64,000 bases of DNA from Synechococcus sp. LTW-R (GCF_014217875.1 NZ_CP059060.1:248001-312000); one strand, 5' to 3'; positions 8,051 through 16,049 are shown, numbered from the stretch's first letter. The notes: generated by a model from the letters alone, not told the origin. A program made the numbers and translations.

Positions 8051-8254
8051 TTAGGCAGAGGCGTGCCAGTCGAGGCGTTGACTTTGGCCGTTGGCTTGGA
8101 CCTCCACCAGCTCGATGCCTTTGACGGTTCCGTCCTGTTGATACCAGGGGTCTTGGCAGATGCTGCTGAAGGCTTGGCGGGCGGCCTCAAGCGAGGGGAA
8201 GTCGCCAACGGGGGTGCTGCCCCAGGCGTCATGCGTCTTGATCCGGAAGGTCAT
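8051..8254 (-). CDS. Small hypothetical protein, 67 aa
   Basis: Starts MTFRIKTHDAWGSTPVGDFP, then SLEAARQAFSSICQDPWYQ, a beta-helix-beta layout with an Asp/Gln-rich tail. Strong coding appearance, no family recognised. The family-B repeat at 8301 lies upstream of its start. Confidence 0.65.
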   Translation of the reverse strand: MTFRIKTHDAWGSTPVGDFPSLEAARQAFSSICQDPWYQQDGTVKGIELVEVQANGQSQRLDWHASA

Positions 8255-8300
8255 GGACGGAGCTCACGACTGCACTCCAGTGTCCGGCATGCACCCATGC

Positions 8301-8417
8301 AACAAACCCCCCAGCGTTCGGCGGGAGCGCTGGAGGGTTGTTGTTGGGGGCCTCAAGGGGGGCGGCCCCCGTTTGGAGCGCGGGTTGGTACTCGACCGCC
8401 TCCAAAACCGTTATGGC
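8301..8417 (+). repeat. Family-B structured repeat, copy B1 (divergent)
   Basis: Layout: AAC, a first GC hairpin (CCAGCG...CGCTGG), TTGTTG, a second hairpin (GGGGGCC...GGCCCCC), a third imperfect stem and the terminal GTTATGGC. Sequence differs from the island copies but order and ends agree. It lies at the 3' end of the minus-strand gene at 8458. Confidence 0.55.
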
Positions 8418-8457
8418 TCTGCGCCTCAGCGAGGAGCCATAGGCACATTCACCGGTT

Positions 8458-8721
8458 TTAAAAGATGCCGAGCGTCTTCTTCTTGCAATAGCCCGCTCCA
8501 ATGTTCATCCAGCCGGAACGGCAGGGTTGGCCGTTGGTGGGCGCCACTTCGTAGTAGATGGGCGAGACGCAATGGCTCCCCAGATCGTTGACGTAGCCCA
8601 GCGGGCATTGGTTTTGACCGGCCGCCTTCGGAATGCGTTTTTGGGCCCAGCTCGGGCCAGCGGCGCTGAGGACAAGCAGCAGCAGCGCGCCGCTGATCAG
8701 GCTGAGGGAAGGGCGTGTCAC
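8458..8721 (-). CDS. Secreted Cys-rich small protein, 87 aa
   Basis: Signal peptide (LISGALLLLVLSAAGPSWAQ) and a mature part with Cys at CPLGYVNDLGSHC, PCRSGWMNIGAGYC and KKK tail: four Cys, two likely disulfides. Periplasmic. No family recognised, but similar short secreted proteins are common in marine and freshwater Synechococcus (general knowledge). Confidence 0.7.
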   Translation of the reverse strand: MTRPSLSLISGALLLLVLSAAGPSWAQKRIPKAAGQNQCPLGYVNDLGSHCVSPIYYEVAPTNGQPCRSGWMNIGAGYCKKKTLGIF

Positions 8722-8745
8722 GGGCCCGGATCGACTGGGATCAAG

Positions 8746-10464
8746 CTAGGAAGCCTTCTCGGATCTGGCCGCAAGCTGATGGCTGCGGGCGCACTGCAGC
8801 GCCTCGAGCCGGGTCAGGCAGATCTCCACGCCGATGAAGCGGGTGATGGCGAGCCGTCCGAGTCGTTCCCGGTAGCGCTCCTGGGGGACCGCGAGGATCA
8901 CCCGCCGTCCTTGGCGGGTGGCATCGCGGCAGACCGCGTCGATGGCCAGGGAGGCCGTGACCCCCAGATGGGAGACGGCCGTCAGATCGAGGATCAAGGT
9001 GGCGTAGGCAGCGCTTTCCTGGAGGAGCTGCGTCAGATAGCGGCTGGCCCCAAAGCTCAGCGGGCCCGCCAGGTTCAAGAGCGCCAGCTCACTGCCAGCT
9101 TCCCGCAGCAGCGCTTGCTCCTCGCCAGCGAGCTTCAGGGCATTGGGATCTCCATCGCCGCCGGCGATCCGTTGGCTGCTTTTTTGAAGGGCATCGGCCT
9201 GGTCCTTGATGGTGATCACGTTGGCCAGCGAGACCCCGATCACCACCGCGGTGACCAGGTCCCAGAAGACCGTGAGCAAGAGGACCAGCCACATCAGACC
9301 CGTGGCTTTCCAGGAGAGGCGTGGGGCGCGCTTGAGGAAGCTCCAGTCGACGATCTCCAGGCCCACATGCAGCAGGATTCCGCCCAGGACGGCCAGAGGG
9401 ATGCCGGCCGCGAAGGGGCCCGCCCCCAGGGTCACGATCAGCAGGGCCAGCGAGTGGACCATCCCCGAGAGGGGGGTCTTGCCTCCGGCCTGCACGTTGG
9501 TGACGGTGCGCATCGTCGCGCCCGCTCCAGGTAGGCCACCGACGAGGGCGGCGGCCATGTTGCCCAGGCCCTGGCCGATCAGTTCGCGATCGGAGCGGTG
9601 TTGGGTTCGGGTGATGTTGTCGGCCACCAGGGAGGTGAGCAGCGAGTCAATCGAGCCCAGGACGGCGAGGGTGATCGCATAACCGCCCAGCAGGCGGAGG
9701 TCATCGAAGCGCAGCTCGGGCCAGCGCAGGGTCGGCAGGCCCTGGGGAATGGCTCCGAGGCGGGGGAGGGAGCCCTCCGGCAGCAGGGTGCTGAGGGCCG
9801 AGATCACGACCAAGGCCACCAGCGGGGCGGGGATCCAGCGATTCCAGCGCCGGGGGTAGGCGCGGATCAGGGCAAAGGTCAGGCAGCCAATCAGCAGGGC
9901 CAGGCCGTTCAGGTTGGGGAGTTGTGCGGGGAGCGCCCCCAGGATCTGGGGGATGGTGCCCTTGAGGTTGAGCCCCAGCAGGATCGGCAGCTGCAGCACG
10001 ACCACGATCACGCCGATTCCCGACATGAAGCCGGAGATCACCGAATAGGGCATCTGCACGATGTATTGCCCGAGGCGGAAGACCCCGAAGAGCACCTGCA
10101 GTCCACCGGCGAGCAGCGCCACGGTGAAGGCCACCGCCAGGCCGGCCTCCGGGCCATAGCGACCCACCAGTGCCGTAATGACCGCGGCCATGATCACGGT
10201 CATCGGGCCGGTGGGGCCCGAGACCTGGGAGGGGGTGCCGCCGAGGGGGGCGGCGATGAAGCCCAGAACAATCGCGCCCCAGAGGCCTGCGATGGCACCG
10301 GCCCCCGAGGTCAAGCCAAAGGCCATGGCCAGGGGCAACGCCACGACGGCGGTCGTGATGCCGCCGGTGATGTCTCCACGCCAGTTCTTCAGCCAGGGCT
10401 GGCTCCAGGTCCGACTGAGTCGCCAGACCTTGGACTCGGGGGGCTCACGGAAAGGAGAGCGCAT
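8746..10464 (-). CDS. bicA: SulP anion transporter with STAS domain, BicA-like
   Basis: 572 residues. The N-terminal transporter domain opens with the SulP signature (GDITGGITTAVVALPLAMAF, then SGPTGPMTVI); about 12-14 membrane segments follow, and a cytoplasmic STAS domain occupies roughly residues 440-560 (LILDLTAVSHLGVTASLAID). BicA proteins of this family are sodium-dependent bicarbonate importers feeding the carboxysome; sulfate transport is the alternative. The start MRSPFREPPESK is 10 residues before the amphipathic segment typical of the family. A family-B repeat lies upstream. Confidence 0.85.
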   Translation of the reverse strand: MRSPFREPPESKVWRLSRTWSQPWLKNWRGDITGGITTAVVALPLAMAFGLTSGAGAIAGLWGAIVLGFIAAPLGGTPSQVSGPTGPMTVIMAAVITALVGRYGPEAGLAVAFTVALLAGGLQVLFGVFRLGQYIVQMPYSVISGFMSGIGVIVVVLQLPILLGLNLKGTIPQILGALPAQLPNLNGLALLIGCLTFALIRAYPRRWNRWIPAPLVALVVISALSTLLPEGSLPRLGAIPQGLPTLRWPELRFDDLRLLGGYAITLAVLGSIDSLLTSLVADNITRTQHRSDRELIGQGLGNMAAALVGGLPGAGATMRTVTNVQAGGKTPLSGMVHSLALLIVTLGAGPFAAGIPLAVLGGILLHVGLEIVDWSFLKRAPRLSWKATGLMWLVLLLTVFWDLVTAVVIGVSLANVITIKDQADALQKSSQRIAGGDGDPNALKLAGEEQALLREAGSELALLNLAGPLSFGASRYLTQLLQESAAYATLILDLTAVSHLGVTASLAIDAVCRDATRQGRRVILAVPQERYRERLGRLAITRFIGVEICLTRLEALQCARSHQLAARSEKAS

Positions 10465-10524
10465 GCTGCAGCCGCGGTCAGCTCCCTTCAGGATGCCGAG
10501 GGTGGCCTCGCTGTCAGCCGTTTC

Positions 10525-10619
10525 GCAAACCGTTGTTGGGTCGGGGCCAGGATCAGCAAAGAGAGGCCCCCGTGTTGGAGAGCGGGCGCAGGGCGATCGC
10601 TTCCAGCACTGTTATGACG
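10525..10619 (+). repeat. Family-B-like repeat, copy B2 (divergent)
   Basis: Contains the GGGGCC...GGCCCC central stem, a spacer of about 45 bp and a terminal GTTATGAC, then an inverted repeat ATGACG/CGTCAT. Weakly similar in sequence to other copies; order of elements is the same. It lies at the 3' end of the minus-strand gene at 10654. Confidence 0.4.
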
Positions 10620-10653
10620 CCGAGCCGCTGGCCCTCGTCATGAGTGGAAATAC

Positions 10654-10869
10654 CTAATGGCCGTCGCGGTTCACGCTGCCGCGCGGTGGTGTCGGCCGTT
10701 TGCGAATCGTCAGCGGGCGATTGCCGAACTGCCGCCGGGCCAGGGTGAAGGCGTGCCCCTCGCTGAAGGCAATCAGGTGCAGTTCTGAATCCCCGTCGGG
10801 GAAGTGAACGGTGAGATCAAAACAGGGCACAACAGAGGCCGATCGGTCACATTTCCACGTCGTAGCCAT
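10654..10869 (-). CDS. Small hypothetical protein, paralogue of 30372-30554
   Basis: 71 residues. The core (FDLTVHFPDGDSELHLIAFS, then ARRQFGNRPLTIRKRPTP) matches the island protein at 30372 (FDITAHTPSGEKRIHFVAIN / AKRSFGDHPLTIRKYYGP). A beta hairpin plus helix plus a basic tail; nucleic-acid or membrane contact would be guesswork. The first ~16 residues lack a counterpart, so the true start may be internal. Confidence 0.65.
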   Translation of the reverse strand: MATTWKCDRSASVVPCFDLTVHFPDGDSELHLIAFSEGHAFTLARRQFGNRPLTIRKRPTPPRGSVNRDGH

Positions 10870-10888
10870 GGGGGCTGGCTGGCGTCAG

Positions 10889-11131
10889 CTATTCCGGGAC
10901 TTCGCTCTCTTTCTGGTGGCGTGGCTGATAGCCCTGGGCTTCGGCCAAATAGCGCAACCAGACCTGGCTCTTGCGATCGGGCATCCCGGCTGCACCGATG
11001 AGGCCGAGGGGGCCAAAGATCAGCCCGGCCCAAAACCATCGGGCGCCCCGCCTGGCTTTGGCCCGGGCGATTGACGCCGAGATGAAGCCGCAGGGCAGGC
11101 AGACCATCAGGAAACCGATCACGTAGCCCAT
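10889..11131 (-). CDS. Small membrane protein, 80 aa
   Basis: Two membrane helices: MGYVIGFLMVCLPCGFISAS and GARWFWAGLIFGPLGLIGAA, with a basic loop (ARAKARRG) between and a polar C-terminus containing WLRYLAEAQGY. ATG 11131 chosen; the longer frame adds a proline-rich leader. Function unknown. Confidence 0.65.
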   Translation of the reverse strand: MGYVIGFLMVCLPCGFISASIARAKARRGARWFWAGLIFGPLGLIGAAGMPDRKSQVWLRYLAEAQGYQPRHQKESEVPE

Positions 11132-11190
11132 GGCTGAATCCGTTACTGCTCCTCTCTTAGCAATGGGTTCTGGAGGCGATCGGGGGACGC

Positions 11191-11403
11191 TTGGATGGAG
11201 CGAGCGCTGAGGGCCTGGTGCCAGCACTCCAGAACGGTTGGGCGGAACTCGCTGTCTTGGCGTTCGCCTTTGTGGCGTTGCAGATCTGGTGGCTCACGGC
11301 CATCAGCCGCCGGCGCCGTCTGGCCAAGCCTTTGACGGAGCAGGAGTTTCGCCAGGTGCTCGAGCGGATTTGGATGCAGCGATCGCCTATTGATCGCTCC
11401 TGA
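11191..11403 (+). CDS. Small membrane-anchored protein, about 70 aa
   Basis: One membrane helix (LAVLAFAFVALQIWWLT) followed by a basic region (ISRRRRLAKPL) and a short helix (QEFRQVLERIW). The start is TTG 11191 or GTG 11218; neither has a clear ribosome binding site. Its 3' end overlaps the convergent gene by 17 bp. Confidence 0.5.
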   Translation: MDGASAEGLVPALQNGWAELAVLAFAFVALQIWWLTAISRRRRLAKPLTEQEFRQVLERIWMQRSPIDRS

Positions 11404-11662
11404 TGGGGCAGGTCAGGGCGCAGGCGTGCTGGTCCTCGACCATGCGCCGGAGCTCGTGATCCCGCAGCAACAGCATCAGCCGGGTCCCGCCCATGCCGCC
11501 GATGGCCGTTCCTGTTTGTTCGCTGACCCATGCGCCCGCCGATTGCAGGTCGGGGAAGAAGTCGGGGCAGAGCCGCATCAGGCGACCGGCCAAGCCGGTG
11601 CTGATCCAGCGCTCATGGGCTGAGCGTTTGACCTGCTCCTGGATGTTTTGGGCCATCGACAT
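11387..11662 (-). CDS. Hypothetical protein, 91 aa
   Basis: Starts MSMAQNIQEQVKRSAHERW and continues with LCPDFFPDLQSAGAWVSEQ and a C-terminal RLMLLLRDHELRRMVEDQH. Soluble, helical. No family recognised. A second ATG two codons on is equally likely. Confidence 0.6.
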   Translation of the reverse strand: MSMAQNIQEQVKRSAHERWISTGLAGRLMRLCPDFFPDLQSAGAWVSEQTGTAIGGMGGTRLMLLLRDHELRRMVEDQHACALTCPIRSDQ

Positions 11663-11800
11663 CTGGAGCCGCTGGAGACAAGGATTGGAAACTCACCTCT
11701 TGCCTCCGGACTAATCGGCTCCAGCAGCTCAGGGCCAGGGAATTAATACCTATTTCTTCCGTTTTTCTTCCGAATTGTCCCCGTTTGGGGCGCTCCCCGT

Positions 11801-12055
11801 TCAGGTCTGCGGCTGGTTGGAGCCCGCGTGGTTGGGGAAGGGGTGAGTGCTGCTGTGGTCTCCGCCTTCGCCGTAGTGCTCCAAGTAGGAGAGCCCCACG
11901 GTTCGCAGCATCATTCCGCAGGCGTGCTGGTCGGCGCCGTGCTGCTGCTGCCAGCGCTCCACCAGCGCGATGACGTCTTGATAGCCGTTCTTGAGGAAGT
12001 CCTCGGTTGGTTCCCAGGGCACGGTCCTGTTGCGGTCGCGAGACGATCTGCCCAC
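11801..12055 (-). CDS. Hypothetical protein, 84 aa
   Basis: Core EPTEDFLKNGYQDVIALVER and HACGMMLRTVGLSYLEHYGE, probably helical, then a His/Ser/Pro-rich tail. Reads as a genuine short gene. Function unknown. The opposite-strand frame over the same DNA has no start that fits. Confidence 0.6.
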   Translation of the reverse strand: MGRSSRDRNRTVPWEPTEDFLKNGYQDVIALVERWQQQHGADQHACGMMLRTVGLSYLEHYGEGGDHSSTHPFPNHAGSNQPQT

Positions 12056-12103
12056 AGCTTCTCAGCAATTCCTGGGGGCGGCATCTCTTGTCATGAGCTG
12101 TGG

Positions 12104-12334
12104 TCAGGCCGCCTCTGGGCACCAGCCCACCTGGCGTTCGCGCCGGGTCAGCCAATGCCTGCACTTTTTCGTGAGGTGTTCCCCTTGGTCGAGCTGCTTG
12201 GACTGCAGCTTGCAGCCGAGCAGGGTTCTGCAATGGGCGTCGGTTCCGTAGGTGAAGTGTTGGCAGGTGATGCAGACCCGTCCCGATCGGGAGGCCCGCA
12301 GCAGCTTGGCCTCCATGAATTCCCATTCGTCCAT
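12104..12334 (-). CDS. Small Cys-rich protein, possible zinc binder, 76 aa
   Basis: Contains CITCQHFTYGTDAHC, then LGC and KKC: five Cys and several His in spacing that would suit a zinc site. Start MDEWEFMEAKLLRASRSG at 12334 is preferred over an upstream frame rich in Arg. No family recognised. Confidence 0.65.
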   Translation of the reverse strand: MDEWEFMEAKLLRASRSGRVCITCQHFTYGTDAHCRTLLGCKLQSKQLDQGEHLTKKCRHWLTRRERQVGWCPEAA

Positions 12335-12432
12335 GCGCTTGGTGCGTGGTATGCCTGTACTACTCCTGATTGGGGTCCGGCGCAAGCTCCTGGCCGGTGT
12401 GGGATCGCTGATCTCAGCAGTGACGGCAACAG

Positions 12433-12594
12433 TTGCTGATCGTCGTGGCCGTGACACTGGTCGCAGTCGACCGAGTCCCCATGCTTCGGATGTTGACGTT
12501 TGCCGCGAGTCTGTTGGTGCTGAAGACGGCGATGGAGCTCTGGCTGGCTGAATCGCTCCTCAGCTCGAGCCCGTCGTCCCGTTCCTTGGCTTAG
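12433..12594 (+). CDS. Small membrane protein, up to 53 aa
   Basis: From TTG 12433 it reads LLIVVAVTLVAVDRVPMLRM and then LTFAASLLVLKTAMELWLAE: two hydrophobic segments. From ATG 12481 only the second remains. Too short and start-poor to be sure. It ends 3 bp inside the convergent gene. Confidence 0.35.
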   Translation: MLIVVAVTLVAVDRVPMLRMLTFAASLLVLKTAMELWLAESLLSSSPSSRSLA

Positions 12595-12932
12595 GACGGG
12601 GCCAGCGCCGCGAAGAGCTCGCGGATGGAGTCGAGGTCCAAATCCGTGTTGATGAGGACCGAGGTTTCAAAGTCCTCCTGGAAATCGCTGAGGCTTTGCC
12701 GAATCTCTTCTTCGGTTCCTTCCCCGGGCATGGGCGCGGTCGATTGGCCTTGGTCATCCCGCGACAAGATCCGCCAGAAGGCCAGTACGCATTGCTGGCC
12801 TGGTGTCAGGGGCGTTTCGCCGAGGGACCAGGGGTGGTCTGAGGCAATTCCTTTGAGCTCCTGCCAGTTGGCGTGGCTGCTCAGTTGCACATCAACGCCG
12901 GTCAGCGCCTGCAGAAAGTCTTCTTCCGACAT
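12591..12932 (-). CDS. Hypothetical acidic protein, 113 aa
   Basis: Starts MSEEDFLQALTGVDVQLSSH and ends with a strongly acidic helix (DLDLDSIRELFAALAPS). Soluble. Contains QQCVLAFWRILSRDDQG in the middle. No family recognised. Divergent from the membrane gene at 12967. Confidence 0.65.
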   Translation of the reverse strand: MSEEDFLQALTGVDVQLSSHANWQELKGIASDHPWSLGETPLTPGQQCVLAFWRILSRDDQGQSTAPMPGEGTEEEIRQSLSDFQEDFETSVLINTDLDLDSIRELFAALAPS

Positions 12933-12966
12933 GGCCCCAAACGCTGATCGCTTTCATGCTGGCAGC

Positions 12967-13227
12967 ATGACCACTTCCGAGAAGATCCTGCGGACCGCTG
13001 TCGTCTCAGCGCTCTTTGCGGTGGCACTGGCGCTCCTCTCTCGCCTGCTGTTTGGCGTCGTAAATAACGCGCTCTGGACGCTGTCGTTCGGCGTCCCGAC
13101 CTGGCTGATCGGGATCTTCTGGCTCATTCCATTTCTGCTGGCCTATGGCCTCCCGTTGGCCCTCTTCGCCGGGTGGACGGCCCGGCTTTGGCTCCCTAGC
13201 GACAAACCTTCCAGCGACAAGTGGTGA
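12967..13227 (+). CDS. Small membrane protein, 86 aa
   Basis: Two to three membrane helices: ILRTAVVSALFAVALALLS, WLIGIFWLIPFLLAYGLPL and LALFAGWTARLWL, with a Lys/Ser tail. Start ATG 12967. No family recognised. Confidence 0.65.
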   Translation: MTTSEKILRTAVVSALFAVALALLSRLLFGVVNNALWTLSFGVPTWLIGIFWLIPFLLAYGLPLALFAGWTARLWLPSDKPSSDKW

Positions 13228-13376
13228 AGCGCGCACTGGAGGGTTGTTGATGGGGCACGTTGCACCGCACCCCTGATGAGGACGGTCCGTGACGTCGAGC
13301 CGTCTCCACTGCAGTCATGGCCCAAGCGCGGCAAGAGCGGCAAGGGGGGCTTTTCAACTGGGTCACAATCTGGTGA

Positions 13377-13793
13377 TTGCCGTCGATCGCGCCGTTGGTG
13401 CCCTATTCAGGAACCCGTGTTCAGGAAACGCCGCAGGGTCTGAGTTACCGCATCGTCTACCAACGGCGCGGTGGTTTGCCGATCGATTGGTTGGATACCG
13501 ATGGCGATCCCCTGGAGGGGGCCGATCGCCTGCGGGCCCAGGAGGATTCGGCCCGCTATTTGGCCCAGAGACGCAACACCTTCACCCGTTTTCTGCGGGC
13601 CTTTATCGCGGTGCTCCTGGTGGTCTTCAGCTTCAGTCCGGGTGCCTCACCCTGGATGTTGACCATCGGTCTGCTGATCTACCTGGAGATCGCGATCAAG
13701 TCCAAGGAGCGGGTTGGTCTCTACAAAGGAATCGCCCGTCAGATCGAGCAGAGGCTGTTCGCGATCGATCAAGCCAGCCAGTCGGATCCTTGA
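13377..13793 (+). CDS. Membrane protein, about 138 aa
   Basis: A soluble N-terminal part (LSYRIVYQRRGGLPIDWLDT) precedes two hydrophobic helices (FIAVLLVVFSFSP and WMLTIGLLIYLEIAIKSK), then a basic amphipathic tail. Starts at TTG 13377 by the longest reading; a later start would remove only the first residues. Role unknown. Confidence 0.6.
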   Translation: MPSIAPLVPYSGTRVQETPQGLSYRIVYQRRGGLPIDWLDTDGDPLEGADRLRAQEDSARYLAQRRNTFTRFLRAFIAVLLVVFSFSPGASPWMLTIGLLIYLEIAIKSKERVGLYKGIARQIEQRLFAIDQASQSDP

Positions 13794-13832
13794 CCCGCAG
13801 CCCCTAAGGTCGCGAGAGCTTGACCAGGATTC

Positions 13833-14057
13833 ATGGGTCTGCAATTGCACTCCGCCGATTTCCTGAATGACGATGGGGTGACCTATTGCATCAAGCGTGA
13901 ATCCCTAGACCAGGACTTCACGATCTACGAGAAGCGTGGTGAGGAATGGGTCGATAGCGGCTTGGATCAGGCGGTTCAAGACCTCAACTTCGGCGAGTTC
14001 AAGCGCTTGGGGTTGCTGATCAAGCGGATCATGGATCAGGACGACTGGATCGCCTGA
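13833..14057 (+). CDS. Small hypothetical protein, 74 aa
   Basis: Starts MGLQLHSADFLNDDGVTYCI, then YEKRGEEWVDSGLDQAVQD and a C-terminal helix. Alpha/beta, acidic. A clean ATG and good codon usage. Family-A repeat copy 1 begins 12 bp after its stop. Confidence 0.65.
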   Translation: MGLQLHSADFLNDDGVTYCIKRESLDQDFTIYEKRGEEWVDSGLDQAVQDLNFGEFKRLGLLIKRIMDQDDWIA

Positions 14058-14069
14058 TCGCTCCAAGAC

Positions 14070-14455
14070 GGAGGCCGCCCCTTCCGGATGGAAGAGACGG
14101 CCTAACGCGCTCGTTCATGCATGGGGAGCACCCGTTTCGTAAGGGAACGAAAGAGGGGGCGGAGCTGCTGAGGGAGGTCACCTGGGGCCAGGTGTCCAGG
14201 TGTGGAGCAGGGGTGACTCCTTGGGGCACCTGTGGCGGTGCAGATGGAGTGCCGACAGCTCAAACGCTCACGTTTGTTTGATCTGACGGCCCGCTCACGG
14301 TTTGAGAAGACTGTTGGAGCAGGCGCCTTCAGTCAGCTCGCTCCTGACATCTGGTTGGGTGGAGTGTCGGCCATCAGAGGCGTCTCCGATCTCGATGGCC
14401 ATAGCGTCGGGCGGACCGAGGGGGAAGGCAATCGGGCTTAATGCCCATTGCCCCG
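14070..14455 (+). repeat. Family-A structured repeat, copy A1
   Basis: About 385 bp, similar along its length to 16834-17139 and 46865-47233. It opens with a hairpin (AGGCCG...CGGCCT around TCC..GGA) and closes with a hairpin (GGCAAT...ATTGCC) whose loop region differs between copies. Shared inner blocks include CACCTGGGGCC, GATGGAGTG or GGTGGAGTGTCG, and CGCCTCC. No frame is conserved across copies, so it is non-coding. Orientation is the same in all three. Confidence 0.7.
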
Positions 14456-14486
14456 GAGACCAAATCATCCAAGAATGGTCGGTTGC

Positions 14487-14681
14487 ATGCCCAAACGCCC
14501 GCGTCAGCGACCACTCCCGCTCTGGCTGCGTTGGCTGGTTCTTTGGAGCCTGCGCCTGATCAAGATCGCCCTGGTTGGGCTGACCACCTGCGGCTTGGGC
14601 TGGGTCTGGCTGGCGATGTACCTCTACTACGAGCGGTTTAAGCAGAGGCGCCTGCCGGCTTCTGGACAGCAGCGGCGTTAG
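14487..14681 (+). CDS. Small basic membrane protein, 64 aa
   Basis: Starts MPKRPRQRPLPLWLRWLVLW, a basic head followed by a hydrophobic helix (IALVGLTTCGLGWVWLAMYL) and a basic tail (KQRRLPASGQQRR). Follows repeat A1 by about 30 bp; a short gene also follows A2. Function unknown. Confidence 0.6.
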   Translation: MPKRPRQRPLPLWLRWLVLWSLRLIKIALVGLTTCGLGWVWLAMYLYYERFKQRRLPASGQQRR

Positions 14682-14763
14682 TCGTTGTGCGTGTGACGTG
14701 TTGTTGTCCTCAGCACGGACTCCGGCTGACCCTCGTGATTAATTCGGGCAAAGGCTGCTTGTC

Positions 14764-15027
14764 ATGCTCGAAACCCACGTACTCACCTTCTCGATCAACA
14801 AGCCGTTTGAGGAGTGGGTCACCATCTATGACTCCTCTGCTTCGCTTCAAGAGGCCGCAGGGATCCAGAGCCTTTTTCGTGGGGTGAGCAAGGACGACCC
14901 AACCAAGGTCTGTGCCGTGATGCAGGCTGAAGCTGGGGTGATGGAGCAGTTCATTTCAGGCAATGCCGCGATGATTGCTTCCTCTGGTCACATCCTGGAG
15001 AGCACGGTGAGTCAGGTCTTCCTCTGA
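14764..15027 (+). CDS. DUF3764 family protein
   Basis: 87 residues that match the picocyanobacterial DUF3764 family closely as I remember it: THVLTFSINKPFEEWVTIYD, RGVSKDDPTKVCAVMQAEAG, IASSGHILEST. A small ferredoxin-like alpha/beta fold is likely. Role unknown. Start ATG 14764. Confidence 0.8.
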   Translation: MLETHVLTFSINKPFEEWVTIYDSSASLQEAAGIQSLFRGVSKDDPTKVCAVMQAEAGVMEQFISGNAAMIASSGHILESTVSQVFL

Positions 15028-15036
15028 GGAGGGCGA

Positions 15037-15180
15037 CTAGAGGCCGTGGACGCCTTCGATGCATTTCGCCCAGTCTTTCGGCTGCCATGGCTTGATCCGC
15101 CAGGTGATGGTCTTCCTGGGGACTGCAGCGTTTGCCGAATCCTGGCGGTCTAGTGGTGCCAGGCAACAGGGTTGCGGCAT
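15037..15180 (-). CDS. Small hypothetical protein, 47 aa
   Basis: Starts MPQPCCLAPLDRQDS and ends with TITWRIKPWQPKDWAKCIEG, rich in Trp and Lys. The start lies inside the 3' end of the gene at 15150 (31-bp overlap, different frame). Supported only by its amino-acid composition. Confidence 0.4.
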   Translation of the reverse strand: MPQPCCLAPLDRQDSANAAVPRKTITWRIKPWQPKDWAKCIEGVHGL

Positions 15181-15329
15181 TCCTGGTCCTTCACGGCTTC
15201 ATAGGCCTGCCAAAGCCCTTCGACTTCAGCGCATTTCAGGTTGCGGTCGCAGACGCGATAGCGACCGTTCCCGACCGCATCAATCGTGGAGCCGCGGGAG
15301 GTGCGGCAGATCTGCTTGGGCTCGGCCAT
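15150..15329 (-). CDS. Small hypothetical protein of the 'G-x-YRVC' type
   Basis: 59 residues: CRTSRGSTIDAVGNGRYRVC followed by NLKCAEVEGLWQAYEAVKD. Same layout as 3062-3265, 24097-24327 and 33315-33533. Start ATG 15329 aligns with the relatives; the frame is open to 15401 with a basic extension. Function unknown. Confidence 0.6.
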   Translation of the reverse strand: MAEPKQICRTSRGSTIDAVGNGRYRVCDRNLKCAEVEGLWQAYEAVKDQECRNPVAWHH

Positions 15330-15428
15330 TCGTTTACGGCATGAAGGATCGGTCCTAGGGACGATCTTTTCCGTGCGGTCAGCAGTATTTCGACGCTTCA
15401 CAGGCGCCGTTGCTTACCTGCGCTGAAT

Positions 15429-15557
15429 TCAGCTGGCGTGGATGGAATAAAGCGTGATTCCCATCGCCTTGAGGATGAAGTAGCCCGTGAAGCCGAGCAC
15501 ATTCAGGCCGATCACAAAGGCCCAGACGCCCCACGGTTGTTGCTGATCCAGCTTCAT
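15429..15557 (-). CDS. 42-residue membrane microprotein
   Basis: Starts MKLDQQQPWGVWAFVIGLNV and continues as one membrane helix (LGFTGYFILKAMGITLYSI). A Trp at the membrane interface and a short polar tail suit a real single-pass protein. Family-B copy B3 lies 39 bp upstream of its ATG on this strand. Confidence 0.55.
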   Translation of the reverse strand: MKLDQQQPWGVWAFVIGLNVLGFTGYFILKAMGITLYSIHAS

Positions 15558-15595
15558 TCCATTGGCCGCGGTTGGGGTCAGTGTGCCTCGCGGCC

Positions 15596-15707
15596 AACAG
15601 CTCCCTCACCGGGAACCGGTGGGGAGTGTTGGTTGGGGGGCCGGAATCGGACCCCCGTATCGGACAACGGGGGAATGCACTCGCCCGTCTCCTCAGTGGT
15701 TATGGCC
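15596..15707 (+). repeat. Family-B structured repeat, copy B3
   Basis: Begins AACAGCTCCC, first stem CTCCC...GGGGAG, then TGTTGGTT, second stem GGGGGG...CCCCC, third stem CCCGT..., and ends CAGTGGTTATGGCC. Clearly the same element as the island copies though outside the island. It lies between the minus-strand genes at 15429 and 15725. Confidence 0.7.
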
Positions 15708-15724
15708 TAGGGACTCCTTTGGTG

Positions 15725-15898
15725 TCAACGGAGGGTGCCGTTGGCTGCTAAAGGGTCCGGTTGCCCTTCGGTGATGGCCACGGAGCGTTTGTAGATCGCA
15801 CTGGTGCGATCACCCGCTGATTCCATGGCCCGGCGCATGGACCACCAGTACTGAAGGGTCTCTGCCTCGGTCCACACGGGGGGGTGAAGGTCGCCCAT
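15725..15898 (-). CDS. Small hypothetical protein, 57 aa
   Basis: Starts MGDLHPPVWTEAETLQYWWS; Trp-rich helix, then SAGDRTSAIYKRSVAITEG. Its ATG comes a few bases after the stop of the gene at 15903, so the two are probably one transcript. Function unknown. Confidence 0.6.
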   Translation of the reverse strand: MGDLHPPVWTEAETLQYWWSMRRAMESAGDRTSAIYKRSVAITEGQPDPLAANGTLR

Positions 15899-15902
15899 GG
15901 AC

Positions 15903-16049
15903 TCAACCGAGGCGGCAGCCGAGATTGATGCTCCCTTGATCAAGGAGGCGCCCCAGCCGCAGGGCGACGGCGGCCTCGTGGCGATTAAAGGAGCCCTGGT
16001 GGGCGGCAATCCAAGACACCTCGGCCTCGGTAAGCACCCCTGTGGCCAT
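15903..16049 (-). CDS. Small hypothetical protein, 48 aa
   Basis: Starts MATGVLTEAEVSWIAAHQGS and continues NRHEAAVALRLGRLLDQGS. A compact three-helix appearance. It precedes the gene at 15725 with almost no gap. Function unknown. Confidence 0.55.
   Translation of the reverse strand: MATGVLTEAEVSWIAAHQGSFNRHEAAVALRLGRLLDQGSINLGCRLG

Noticed and set aside
8527-10617. Plus-strand frames opposite the SulP transporter
   Set aside because: Antisense shadows; the transporter frame has the family motifs.
14070-14110. Glutamine-riboswitch-like resemblance of the start of repeat A (CGTTCATG, GGAAGAGACGG)
   Set aside because: The core GGACGGAAGTAGG and its pairing partners are not present in the right order; only short words match.
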